64,000 bases of DNA, from assembly GCF_000203815.1 (NCBI RefSeq), contig NW_004457737.1, forward strand, positions 930,001 through 994,000, written 5' to 3'. The notes beneath the pieces were generated by a model. It saw only the letters and a list, made by a program, of their open reading frames with translations, made no database searches and was not told where the DNA came from. This DNA is from Cavenderia fasciculata. Taxonomy: Eukaryota > Evosea > Eumycetozoa > Acytosteliales > Cavenderiaceae. Position numbers and translations under genes: made by a program. Of the stretch, positions 46,380 through 58,822 are shown in pieces (the first letter of the stretch is position 1; each line of letters starts with the position of its first letter).

Positions 46380-49070
46380 ATGAAAGGAGAAGGAGGTTCA
46401 ACAACACCATTACAATTATTTGTAGTCCTTTTTCTGATTTTTAGTTTTATCTCTTTTCCCATAGGTTCAGTTTCAGCTATATCATGTCTCAACCCTGCAG
46501 GTGAGGATGTGGCGTGGTGGATTCACCTTTCCGATTTATGTGGTTCATCCGTCGAAACAATGTATGGAAAAGGTCTTTATTTTGATTCTTCATTGGGTAT
46601 GTGTACAAATAAATGGTTGAACATTTAAATAATAATATCCTTCATATTGATCAAATAATCTTATCTTTATTACTATTCTTGTCTCTTTCTCCCTCTCTCT
46701 CTCTCTATCTTTATAATTTTTTTAATCTTTTAGATGAACCAGTGACTACAAAAGGAAAACATTTTACCAATTTAGTTGAAAGCCATCTTGAATTGGTAGA
46801 GAATACGAATGGTGAAAGATTGGGAAATGATGTCAAGTACCCTAGAACGTCAGAAATTGGGTGTGAGGATGACAACGAGTTAATCTCTATTGAATGGTTC
46901 CATGAGCTTGCCAAAGGACCAGCAAACCCATATGACAAGGATTCAGATTTCAAGGAAGGACATATAAAGGTAATATTTAACAACAACAAAAAACAATATT
47001 TGAATTAATATTAATTTCCTTTTTTCTTTTTTCTTTTTTCTTTTTAAAAATATTTTTTATATGTATATATATATGTATATATATCTATGTTTAGATGTTA
47101 CTAGTTCAAGATAATTCTGATGATACTGGATACCATATCTCTCATTCAATGAGAATGCCCGATAAACAAGGATTTAAATCCTTTGAAAAGGCAAGCATCA
47201 ACCCATCGCAGCATGCATTTTGCAACACTCTAACATCTGCTGCAGATTTGGAACATATCGTCAAAATTTTAAAGGAGACCAAGGCAAGACCAGGACCATC
47301 CAATATCGAAGATTGCCCTTCATTTGTACACGTAAAGAAACTGGCCGAAGATCCTTTGGCAAAGGAATGTGATGATAAATTTTTCGAAAAATCACAATCC
47401 ATTGATGTACGAGATAAAGGTAGAAGAAGGGGAACTAAAATGGTATCTACAATTCTTTCGGAAGCTTGGGCTCACGATATTACAAAGAACCATTGCATGG
47501 TAAGAAAAGGAAGTGATCCAGCAGGGCCAGTCAAACTTGGTTCATTTGAAGTATTCTCATTCCGTAAGTGTACACATGCCGATCGCATTTTTCATAGATT
47601 ATAGAATTTATTTAATATTAATTATTTTTATTTTTATCTATCACTGGCCGTGTGTAGGTGGAAGAAAGAAAACAAGATGTAGAGATTACAGAAATCCATC
47701 TTGGGGTTTTCTCAAACAACATCCAGATGATGAAATCAATGATGACAATTATGAAATCCTTGGTCAGTGTTATGCCCAGAGATTTGGAATAGCAACCAAA
47801 ACAGGAGATGACGACAAGATAGTAGCACAAACACCGCTTAAGATTGAAGGTCCAAAAGAAAAAGTTGAAAAAGAATCTCCACTCTTTTGCAGACAAGAAG
47901 CCGATAAATTAAAAAGACTAGAACCACTCAATTCTTGTAACCGAGTCCAAATTTGCAGTTTTAATGATATTGGTCTTGACCCTTGGTTGGTGGTTGCCAA
48001 ACATTACGATAAGATATTTTATGTTAGCACTGATGTATGTAATATCATAAAAAATATATATCCAAATTTATATATGTTGACTGTTGTTTTTTTGATAAAT
48101 ATTATAGCAAGTTTCATTCCCCTCACTATTTGGACCGACTTATGGTGTTGCTGTCATTGATAGTTGGAATAAATATTTTGCAGAAGCAACTCTTAAAACT
48201 TTGGAAGGCCAAGATGATGAGCAACAAGACGACGACGAAGAATTAGACCAGGATGATCTAGTACAATCACAACAAAATGATGATGATGATGATGATGAAG
48301 AAATTGAGGGATTGGAAGATGATGAAGATGAAAATGCTCCTATTAACGATGTCACCAAAAAGCTCAGAAAGACTCATGAAAAGATCATGATATCAGAGGA
48401 TGGTACAATCTTTTGTCTAGGAGATTCCAATAGAAATGATTTCTCTGTTCATCATGCTGGTAGTATTGTAAGTAGAAGAAGAAGACGAGGAAGTAGAAGA
48501 AGAAGAAGAAGTCTATTGGTCAGCATCATCAATATTAATTAATTAATTTATTTTATTTTATAGTATTGTATGCAATCAACAGATGATAACAAAATTAAAT
48601 TATTGAGTGATTTAGTTTTAAAGATGATTAGTGGATACAATGCATATAGACAATTGCAATTTGACAAGAAGACCATGCCTCCCATTTCAAAGGATAGAAA
48701 ATGTTTGGCAAATGTAGCTGGAGTATTCTATGCACTCGATGTCGTCTCACCGGCAATGCAATTTAAAAACATCTTTGGAAAAACAAAAATAATTGGAAAC
48801 AAAGCCAAGATAGAGTCTATTTCCAAATCAGTTACTGATGCTAATGAAATGATAGACAGAACGATAGGTGTCCCACCATCGTCCACGAAAAGTAGAAAGC
48901 TACTACGTGAGTATGAAAAACAACAACAAGAAGCACAACAACAACAAGCACAACAACTACAACAAGGAAATCTGCAAGTTCAAGGAGCTATACGCACACC
49001 AACTGTCAATTCTCGCTCCTCTGGACCCTATGGCAACTCTGGACGTCAAACTAGAAATAATCGTAATTAA
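46380..49070 (+). CDS. Deoxyribonuclease II family lysosomal nuclease with acidic insertion
   Basis: Six exons, 46380-46596, 46734-46969, 47095-47563, 47658-48034, 48108-48467 and 48564-49070, sum to 721 codons. A signal peptide (LFVVLFLIFSFISF) precedes SCLNPAGEDVAWWIHL, the DNase II start where mammals have GQPVDWFVVYKLP. The first catalytic block is GHIKMLLVQDNSDD followed by GYHISHSMRMPD. The second is KTHEKIMISEDGTIFCLGDS, matching the H-x-K and CVGDMNRN blocks of DNase II, so both catalytic histidines are present. DNase II digests DNA in acidic lysosomes, fitting a bacterivorous amoeba. Oddities: about 721 residues against about 360 in animals, a run of about 60 mostly acidic residues (about 48200-48345) just before the second catalytic block, and a Gln-rich C-terminal tail. 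Confidence 0.85.
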
Positions 49071-49174
49071 TGGGATTGAAAGTAATGTAAATTTATCTAA
49101 TTCTATCACTGCAGTCCACCCTACCAACCCATTGCTTTCTCAATTGTTTTTGCCAAAATAATAAATAAATAATA

Positions 49175-49205
<31 letters not shown>

Positions 49206-49641
49206 ATTCATCCCCAACAAATCCTTTTTTAAAAAGTAACCTTGATAATAAATTAATAAAGGAGTCTAATTTTAATTTTTTTATTTCTTTTTTTTTTTTT
49301 ACAACAATAATATTCCATCCATACGCCCACTCATTCTTTCAAAGATGCTATTTACCTACACAACATACATATCTTTTTAAATATGTATGAGAAAGGTATA
49401 TATAATCAAACATGTCAATTTAAATACGATCAAATTCAACTGGCTTGGCTCCTCTCTTGTTAACAACAAGACACAAGTTCGCCGAACATTCTGAACAAAC
49501 AATTTGTTCTTTCTGTTTCGAACCGGTTGTTTAGCTTATTAATTAATTTATTTATTCGTTCACCATGGGTTTCATTGTAAGTGCAATTTGACAAATCATT
49601 TTATATGATCTTTTATTTTATTATTACTAATACAAAACAAA
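49071..49641. other. Intergenic region upstream of the second papain-like gene
   Basis: AT-rich, with an AAAT tandem run at about 49160-49205. It ends in the shared upstream element. No gene was seen. Confidence 0.6.
49471..49555 (+). promoter_or_regulatory. Shared upstream element of papain-like genes, copy 2
   Basis: ACACAAGTTCGCCGAACATT, CTGAACAAACAA and TTTCGAACCGGTTGTTTAGC repeat the order seen at 41441-41530, at a similar distance before the ATG. Confidence 0.5.
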
Positions 49642-51207
<1,566 letters not shown>

Positions 51208-51270
51208 GATTGTTAAATAAAAATAGATATAAACACAACAACTTCAAGTCACGTGTATTGGTCAAGCAAC

Positions 51271-51335
51271 TCAAGTCGACCGAAAACAATCTTTCGGGTT
51301 CGTTGTTTAATTGAATTATTGATTAATTAATTTAT
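51271..51335 (+). promoter_or_regulatory. Orphan third copy of the papain-like upstream element
   Basis: CTCAAGTCGACCGAAAACAA, then CTTTCGGGTTCGTTGTTTAA and an AT-rich stretch resemble the elements at 41441 and 49471. Here it is followed by the 3' end of an HssA gene, not by a protease. It includes the inverted pair CCGAAA/TTTCGG. Confidence 0.4.
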
Positions 51336-51436
51336 TAAATATTAATAGTTGATAAATTATAAAAATTGAAATAAAATAATATATTCTACATTTAGATCGA
51401 ATCGGATTGGATTGGATTGTTTTGTATTTCGATAGC

Positions 51437-51767
51437 TTAATGGCATGAGCCACAGCCATTACCACTACCCAATAGACCTCCAAGCAATCCACCAACAATG
51501 CCAGTAGTGACTCCAACGACACCACCAACAACTCCAACAGCTCCTCCTAAAAGACCACCAACAAGATTTCCATTGCAACCTCCACAGGCAACTTGATTCG
51601 ATGATTGGAGTGACATTGACGATGATGAAGAGAATGATGATTTACTGATAGAGGACATCTTGGCAGTTCCCATTGATTGAAGTGAGGCTAGATTAATAAT
51701 AATTAGTTGATGAGAAAAAGGATTGAAATGATTCTTTTTAGTTATTATATTTACCAAGGATAGTCAT
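51437..51767 (-). CDS. HssA/B-family small Gly/Ser-rich protein, copy 2
   Basis: First exon 51767-51755 (13 bases, MTIL) and second exon 51687-51437 give 87 residues. The product differs from copy 1 mainly at GLLGSGNGCGSCH near the end. As at 43158, it lies convergent to a papain-like gene, 229 bases away. That repeats the gene pair and its orientation. The five-base Met-Thr-Ile-Leu start exon and phase-1 intron are characteristic of the family. Function is unknown; family members are developmentally expressed in dictyostelids. Confidence 0.9.
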
Positions 51768-52132
51768 TTTAATTGTTTGTTGAGAGAGAGAATATTATTA
51801 AATAGAATAAATTAATATTTGATGATTTGATAATGATCAAAACTACGAGTATTTATAGCTTTCATCTTTTCCAACACTTTTTTTATCCAGTAATGATCCA
51901 GTTCAGTTATTCCAACCAACATACTACATAAGTAATAATACATCAGATTGACTAAATTGAACATTAATTATTAGAATGATTGACCAACTTTTTTAAACAG
52001 TCAATATTTTGATTTGATTTGGTAAACCAAACCACTAAAACGGTAGAATATCACAATTTTTAGTAACCCACCTGTCTTTAAAAATTCAATCTATATCTAT
52101 TTTTGATTTTATTTATTTGAAGGATTCATTCA
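51768..52132 (-). promoter_or_regulatory. Conserved 5' region of HssA copy 2
   Basis: Close match to 43489-43856, including AAAACTACGAGTATTTATA at about 51839-51857. The block separates copy 2 from the small gene at 52133. Confidence 0.6.
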
Positions 52133-52409
52133 TTAAGGACGTAACTTATTCCATAAACCCTTTAAATGATTATAAATCTCTTCAGAGACAACAACTATTC
52201 CAGTTCCTGCTCCAGATATTTGATTGGTTGATTGAATTGATATACCTGTTGATGTAGAAGTACTGGAATATGATGATTGGGAAATAGATGTCATTTTGGG
52301 ATTTCCAATTGATTTAAGAGATTCTATATATATAATATTACAAAAAAAGGAACATTTAACTTTTATCTTCCTAGATTATTATTATATTTAGCATACCATA
52401 AAGTGTCAT
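52133..52409 (-). CDS. Small HssA-related protein with divergent C-terminus (67 residues)
   Basis: First exon 52409-52397 (MTLY plus one base) and second exon 52323-52133. It encodes MTLYESLKSIGNPKMTSISQ, a Ser/Thr-rich stretch, then a C-terminus LKGLWNKLRP. The N-terminus, the 13-base first exon and the phase-1 intron match the HssA genes next door, but the Gly-rich and Cys-containing end is replaced by a short amphipathic helix. It is too short for usual ORF cut-offs. A related gene lies at 53919-54216, and a decayed one at 43857-43961. Each follows an HssA gene, so the two genes duplicate as a pair. Confidence 0.75.
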
Positions 52410-53187
52410 TTTTATTTAGTATTTTGGTTTTTTGTATTTATATTCTATTTTAAAATTATATCTAGGATAAAATTTAATTTAATTAATTAATTTACAATGA
52501 ATCCATAATACTTGTGTGGGGAGATTATATTTATAGTACTTTTTGAATTGTGATGGTGAGAAAATATATGGATAGACGATCTATCACACAGTCACTGAGT
52601 TGATGTCATAATGATGTTTGATGCAATGGAACCACACAGGTTCTTTTTCTTTTTTATCTATAAATATATAGTTCTAATGGTTAATAGTAGTTAGTGGTTA
52701 GGTTTTACCATTGAACAATTGTGTAAATCAACCATTGATAGACATAAATACTGTGCTGTTTCGGGCTGGGGTTAGAAATGAAAAATTGAACTATTATTTG
52801 TTTGCACCGGGACACACCCTCACTTTGTGGTGGTTTCTATATCCATTATTTCATTCATTCGTTAATGCACTCAGATCTATGTCTCCCATCCTCATCATTA
52901 TTTCACCCTCTCTTCCTTTCAACCAATCCGATCGGAACACTCAAGATACTGCGGTATCATAGACACTTCATTTGTGTATGTTCCCATACATAAGATCGAA
53001 AACCATATGAGTTCAATAAACTCAACACCCATCATATTTTTAGCAAGATAATTGTTCAACAGTCAGAGATAAATTAAATAATAGCAAGTGAATTTTATTT
53101 AATGTTTGTTTGAAATAAAATTGAAAAGGAAATAATACATTATAGATTCAGATCGGATGAGATTGGACTGTATTGGATTTCGATGGC
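52410..53187. other. Spacer containing a duplicated 5' fragment of the gene at 54608
   Basis: Apart from the relic listed next, this stretch is AT-rich spacer. The end (about 53080-53187) is the 3' flank of HssA copy 3 and resembles the flank at about 43075-43157. Confidence 0.6.
52721..53030 (+). pseudogene. Relic of the 5' flank and first exon of the TPP1-like gene
   Basis: AATCAACCATTGATAGACAT at about 52726 matches the flank at about 54400. GACACTTCATTTGTGTATGT at about 52966 matches the first exon at about 54688. Translation of the matching part reads DTSFVYVP then ENHMSS, against DTSLVYVPWIENYVLS in the intact gene. The match stops at about 53030, where the next HssA unit begins. It shows that the duplicated unit once extended into this gene. 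Confidence 0.65.
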
Positions 53188-53528
53188 TTAATGGCATGAT
53201 CCACAACCATTACCGCCACCCAATAGACCTCCAAGTAATCCACCAACAATGCCAGTAGTGACTCCAACGACACCACCAACAACTCCAACAGCTCCTCCTA
53301 AAAGGCCACCAACAAGATTTCCATTACATCCACCACATGCAACTTGGTTAGATGATTGGAGAGACATTGATGATGATGAAGAAAATGATGATTTACTGAT
53401 AGAGGACATCTTGGCAGTTCCCATTGATTGAAGTGAGGCTAGATTAAATATTAATTAAGAAATTGAATTAATTGGATGGAAAAAAAGGTTGTCATAAATT
53501 GATTTGATTATTTACCAAGGATAGTCAT
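53188..53528 (-). CDS. HssA/B-family small Gly/Ser-rich protein, copy 3
   Basis: First exon 53528-53516 (13 bases) and second exon 53438-53188 give 87 residues identical, or nearly so, to copy 1 (ending GLLGGGNGCGSCH). No papain-like gene accompanies this copy; instead the relic at 52721-53030 precedes it. It is followed upstream by the same conserved promoter block and by a small HssA-related gene. Function unknown. Confidence 0.9.
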
Positions 53529-53918
53529 TTTAATTATTTGTTTAGAGAAGATTATTAAATTTAGAATTTGATGGTTTGATAATGATCAAAACTACGAGTA
53601 TTTATAGTCAATGCTTTCTTCATTTCCAACTCTTTTTTTTTTATCCAGTAATGATCCAGTTCAGTTATTCCAACCATTTTTACATTCATCAGATTGACTA
53701 AATTGAACATTAATTATTTGAATGATTGACCAACTTTTTAAAACAGTCAATATTTTGATTTGATTTAGTAAACCAAACCACTAAAACGGTAGAATTAACA
53801 CAGTTTTTAGTAACCCAATTGTCTTTAAAAATTTAATCTATTAACTATTTTGGATTTAATCATTCCCTTGTATTTTATTTATATACATTTTTTTTTATTT
53901 ATTTGAAGAGATTCATTT
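53529..53918 (-). promoter_or_regulatory. Conserved 5' region of HssA copy 3
   Basis: The third instance of the block seen at 43489 and 51768, with AAAACTACGAGTATTTATA at about 53588-53606. It diverges from about 53850 on. Confidence 0.6.
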
Positions 53919-54216
53919 TTAATATCTTAGGTAATCATCATTATCGTTTGGAAAGCAATATGAAGGACGTAAACTATTCCAAAAATTATTCAAATCAGAG
54001 GCAGACATTCCGGATGTTTGGTTGGTTGATTGAATGCCGCTATAGGAAGAAACACTGAAATAAGATGATTGGTTAATTGATGTTATTTTGGGATTTCCAA
54101 TTGATTTAAGAGATGCTAAAATAAAAAAGAAACAGATTAACAAATTGGGTTGGTCAGTCATTTTAAAATAATAGAATTAACTATTATTATTCTATTATTT
54201 TACCAAAAAGTGTCAT
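53919..54216 (-). CDS. Small HssA-related protein with divergent C-terminus (69 residues)
   Basis: First exon 54216-54204 (MTLF plus one base) and second exon 54115-53919. The product begins MTLFASLKSIGNPKITSINQ and ends SLRPSYCFPNDNDDYLRY. It is the paralogue of the gene at 52133-52409, in the same place relative to an HssA gene. The N-terminal 20 residues are conserved between the two, and the tail is not. Function unknown. Confidence 0.78.
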
Positions 54217-54607
54217 TTTAAATATTTTCAATAATTAAATAAATAAATACAGATAAGTAGATAATCTTTTAAATTAATTGAAATGAAATGGAATGAAATT
54301 TATTCTTATCTTTTTCAATTTAAACAAATTGGACGATCTGTATGTGGTTGCGCCAACAATCATCATCACCCATCATTTAAATCTATCCTCTTCAATTGTT
54401 TAATCAACCGTTGATCGACATATTATTTATCAAAAAAATCGATGAAATTATTTGTTTGTACAAGGTGTTGGGGGTGATAATCATTCATTCTTTCAGACTC
54501 ACTTCACCTATCCAATCTCATCTTTATTGTCTTCTTTATTATTATTTCACCCTACCAATGTTTGGACCCAACCTACTAGAGGGTCAGTCAACTACAACAA
54601 GTAAACA
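54217..54607. other. Divergent promoter region of the small HssA-related and TPP1-like genes
   Basis: The right half (about 54393-54607) is duplicated at 52721-52960. No gene was seen in it. Confidence 0.6.
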
Positions 54608-56567
54608 ATGAGCAAAAGCAAAAGCAACAATAACAACAATAACAACAACAACAATAACAATAACAACACCACTACTTCTAGGAGCAGAGACACTTCATTG
54701 GTGTATGTTCCATGGATAGAAAACTATGTGTTATCGACAAAGTCACAACAGATTCAGATCATCAATGGTCGTAGAACAATGGTTCAGTTGTTAACAATGG
54801 TACATACACCATCATATCATCATCTGATGATGATGCGATCTGATCTGATCGTACATACTTATAATATATGATCTACTCTCTCTAGGACAATATAAACAAA
54901 TGCAACAACAAGAATGCTGTGGATACATCTTCATTAACACAAACTACAACGACCAGAGATGAAGACTTGTATCTCTCTGATCAACAATGTCATATCAAGG
55001 CTCGTTTTCAACCTAGTGCACATACGTATGTGGTCTATATCATCAACAATAACAACTTACATACATCTGATCATGATTATTAATGTATTCAATTGATCAA
55101 GTAGTGTTGCAAATCATTTAGTTGGACATGCACTTCTCATTACAAAAGCATCAATTGGACTGAATGCTTCAAGAACAGAGTTTATAATGAATGTAGAATC
55201 TTATTCGAAACATACTACATCTCCACAACCATTTAAATCTCTACATTTGGATGATGTAAATTGTAGTACATTGGTACTTTCTAAATTATTGTAAGTTTGA
55301 CCAGACAGTTTGATAAATATATAGAAAGGAATTATTAATGAATCAAGTTGTGTCACCAAAAAGAAAAGAATCTAAAAAATTGGATGCTGGAGAAAACCAA
55401 GATGAAGATCAAATGGATTATACAACCAGTACGACTTCAACCACTTCAACAACTTCAACAACTTCAACAACTAATACGAATATGGACCAACCAAAATCTA
55501 CTACATCTATCCCAACAACGGCGACGAATGATATACCACCACCACCAACTACGATACCAAATATTATATATACAAAGAGTGATCTAGAATTTTATAAATT
55601 AGATCCCAAGGAAATGGTAGTGCCACCTGATCAATTGGAGATTTTAGCGAAAAAGAAATGGGGATCATGGGATTTAGTTCATGAATTGGAAAGATCCCAA
55701 ACAATACCAAAAATACCATCCACGCCTGTATGTACATAACTTGTTGTAATATTCACCTTCTTTTTTACAACCATTTTAATTTAATCCTTCCTTTTCTAGA
55801 TGGTAGATATGACATTTCCAACTAAAAAACCTGCTCCAAAAACAGTTTCATTTAATTTACGAGCTCCTGTTATTAAAAAAACAGATACTACATCAACTAC
55901 AAATAATAATAATAATCCAAATAATAATAATAATAATAATCAAAATAATAATACAAATAATAATCCTGTAAATATAACCGAAAATAACGTCAAACCATCA
56001 TTACTAAGTGATAAAAGAAAACTTCCATCCTGTTTACCTATTAGTAAACCACCTTTAACAAAACCGATAACATCTACAACGACAACAACAACTACAGCTA
56101 TTCAACCCGATAAATTCACAACAACCATTTCAAATGATATGGATTTGATTTTAGAAGAAGAAGAAGAACAAGACATTTCTAAAGATAATCAACCAGTCAA
56201 AAAGACTAAAAAAGATGAAAATGATAGTAGCAGCAGCAGTAGCAGCAGTAAAATGAATCTGGATCAACCCTCAACAACGACAACAATAACAGCAAAAAGC
56301 ACATCACCACCACTTCAAGAACATCCAGATTTTGTAGAGATCTTTATGGTTAATGGTAAAATTGAACATCCTTCACCATTGGTTAAATTTGTACAGTCAT
56401 CATCCATGTCAAGCCATCAAAAAGATTTTGTTGTACGTACTTTGATCAACAATGATATTTTAACATTGGAATTTGCCTCCAAAATGAAAGAAAGTGATTG
56501 GGAACAATTAATTCCAGCATTTGCACCAAGAATCATGTTGATGGAATTTATTCAAAACAACAAATAG
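54608..56567 (+). CDS. Candidate TPP1/ACD-like telomere OB-fold protein
   Basis: Five exons, 54608-54799, 54886-55025, 55102-55290, 55325-55727 and 55800-56567, keep one frame for 563 codons. After a poly-Asn start comes SLVYVPWIENYVLS, then VQLLTM, EDLYLSDQQCHIKARF, LVGHALLITKASIG, TEFIMNVESYSKHT and LSKLLKELL. The order matches human ACD/TPP1: VLRPWIRELIL, QLLEVL, LLVSDGTHSVRCLV, FRGTEGRLLLLQDCG, AEFYLQVDRFSLLP, then the closing helix. The region after residue about 180 is basic and then Ser/Thr/Asn/Pro-rich, like the TPP1 linker. The last 75 residues (PSPLVKFVQSSSMSSHQKDF...) form a separate helical domain. TPP1 recruits telomerase and binds POT1. Identification rests on pattern similarity by eye. 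A generic OB-fold protein is the main alternative. Confidence 0.55.
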
Positions 56568-56677
56568 TTTATTTAAAATAAAATTAATTAATTATTTGTT
56601 ATAATATCTGTATCTTTATTTATTTGTATTATTCTTCTGGTTATTTACAAAAATGGGTATATGTGTTTTTTCTTTGT

Positions 56678-57957
56678 TTAACTAACTTGTTGAGTTGGTA
56701 CTACAATACCAACTACCTTGCCCCACCAACATGGTTCTAAAAGTTGTAATTGTCTACTTTCTTTATCTTTGATGATAGTATGTTTAAAGTCACCAGCATC
56801 AATATGTTCGACTTTGATCATTGCCAAGCCTACATTTTGACGACCAGAGATGAATTTCTCGGTTGATCGTCCAGCTGATGGTGCTGGTGTTGATGATGGA
56901 GATGGTCCATCTTGTTCCTTGTCAGTAAATGGAGAATTAGCACCCTTGTTCTTCATGGTGACCTTTAATTCAGTGTCGGAAGGAGGAGTGTTGATGTTGA
57001 GAGAGTTTAATACATAGGGCGAGAACAAGAGATGGTCTTCCTTGGGATAGACATGCTCATCCTTGGCCTTCATAGTGACTGGAAAGATACGCTTACGAAT
57101 CAATCCAGTATAATGTGTTCTCGATGTCAATTCCTGTCCCAAATAACAACCCTTGTGAAAATCCACTCCATTCAATAAATCGAAATTGTATTCCAATGGA
57201 ATAACAGTATTATAATTGTAATCTTTCAATCCCTCTGGAATACCATTTTGTAATCGATAAAGGTGATACAATTCTTCATCCTCTTCTGAATATGTTGAAA
57301 ATAAATCTTTCTTTGCGACTAAACAAATAAATAAATATAATTAATAAATATATATATTTATATATCTTTTGGGATTGTGTTATAATTTAATTTATACAAA
57401 CTTGAAGTTTTTGAATTTGGGACCAAGATACGAATACCCATGTTATCATGACGAGGATCCATCATGACTGAACATTGCTCCTCTTCTAAATGTTCAAATA
57501 GCTTGTCGTTACGTATAGTCTTGTAGGTTTTGTCGAGAACAGACATGACTGAATAGTGTTGGGTAGCATCTTCAATGGTGACCTTGTCTCGCATTTTGTA
57601 GAATTTCAAGTGTTCAAACACCTTGTCAGCGACGGCACTATCTACATCTACGATATAAGAGTGGGTGGCACTATTAGAGTCTGATGCCGTTGCTGCAGTT
57701 GTCGATGCAGTCGAAGTGGTTGTTGTAGATTGTTTCTCGAGTGATACGATTGCATCAAACAATAATCTTCCAGTCGATGCCAAGAAACCAGTGTAGATGG
57801 AAGCATGTGTATTCTGATTATCACTGAGACGAGTTAGATTGTTGGTTGTCAATCCTTGTAGAAATTTGACGCTATCCTTTCCTGATACACGAACCAATGT
57901 TCTATTCTTTAATGGTACAACACATCTTTTTAATTCTTTTATTCTTGCTAAATTCAT
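56678..57957 (-). CDS. iba57: Mitochondrial iron-sulfur cluster assembly factor IBA57
   Basis: Two exons, 57957-57402 and 57318-56678, give about 398 residues. The family start is clear: [20 protein letters not shown], then [15 protein letters not shown]. The diagnostic motif near the C-terminal third is [20 protein letters not shown], with the conserved Cys of COG0354/IBA57. IBA57 works with ISCA1 and ISCA2 in the mitochondrial matrix to make 4Fe-4S clusters for aconitase, lipoate synthase and others; it has the GcvT fold. The intron donor is GTTTGT at 57401, chosen because it is the only one keeping frame with the acceptor at 57319-57320. The first residues are basic and could serve as a targeting sequence. 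Confidence 0.92.
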
Positions 57958-58448
57958 TGTATCCTATCTCTATCTATCTCTTTCTTTGTCTATAAACTTA
58001 TAACTATAACGATAACTAAACTAATCAATTGAGAGAAATATTAAACAATGATGTTCACCCAATTAAATTAATTTAATTAAATTTTGTTTTGTTTTGTTTT
58101 TTGGTCTCGAGATAGAGGACAAGTAATCATGATTGTTCTCATCTGCACAATTCCCAATGCATACAGATTTTAGTATCATGATATTTCAAACATCGTTGTT
58201 GTTGTCCCAATACAAAAGAATTCTAAAGAATACAATAGAATACAATAGATTAAATAATTATTCTTTTTGTTTATTAATTATTATTATCATTTATTTACAT
58301 TGTTTTAAATCATCAAAATATTCATATATTAATGAATAGAATGATCATTTGTTTTGGATTTATATTGTTATAGGAAATTGGGTTCAATTCGATTGTCGAT
58401 AGGTTCTTCTATGTTGTTTTGTAAAAAAAAAAATGGAGGGACAATTAT
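57958..58448. other. Intergenic region
   Basis: AT-rich spacer upstream of IBA57 and downstream of the small gene at 58449. No coding or RNA feature was recognised. Confidence 0.6.
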
Positions 58449-58822
58449 TTAATTCAAATGACCGTCTCTAAACATTTCTTGAAACTGTTGAGCTGACTGC
58501 TTTTGGAGTTGTGGCATTGGGATTTCTGGACTTCTTTCAGCCTTGATAATAGCTTCACTTTGAGAGGCAATTGATTCATCCCATACTCTTGGTGGCACTG
58601 TATAAAGCTTTCCATCTACATGTGTGTGTTTGGGAAGAAGAGGAGGGGGGTGAAAAAATTAGTATTAGCTCTTTTTTTGATTTGAAAGAAATGTGTACTT
58701 TTGTATATTAATAATAATAATAATACATACCTCTACCTTTTTTTTTGAACAAGTTCTTGAAGAGTTGGTTGCTTGTAAACCTTTTGGAAAGAGTTGAAAA
58801 GAGTTCTTGACTGTTTGAACAT
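58449..58822 (-). CDS. Very small mitochondrial-like protein; frame broken at an A9 homopolymer
   Basis: Exon 1 (58822-58731) encodes MFKQSRTLFNSFQKVYKQPT, an amphipathic basic sequence typical of mitochondrial import, then LQELVQKK. Exon 2 (58615-58449) encodes GKLYTVPPRVWDESI, then SEAIIKAERSPEIP and ends FRDGHLN. The splice GAG|GTATGT to GTAG|AT is good, but the frame fits only if the run of nine A residues (58738-58746 on the plus strand as T) had eight. The join would then read QKKGRDGKLYTVPP, about 85 residues. As written, the frame stops at TAG just after the run. A homopolymer error, a polymorphism or a true lesion are all possible. I do not recognise the family. Confidence 0.5.

Noticed and set aside
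52711-52962. A hydrophobic 83-codon frame and a similar one at 54396-54611
   Set aside because: Both lie in the duplicated promoter of the TPP1-like gene and share only non-coding similarity.
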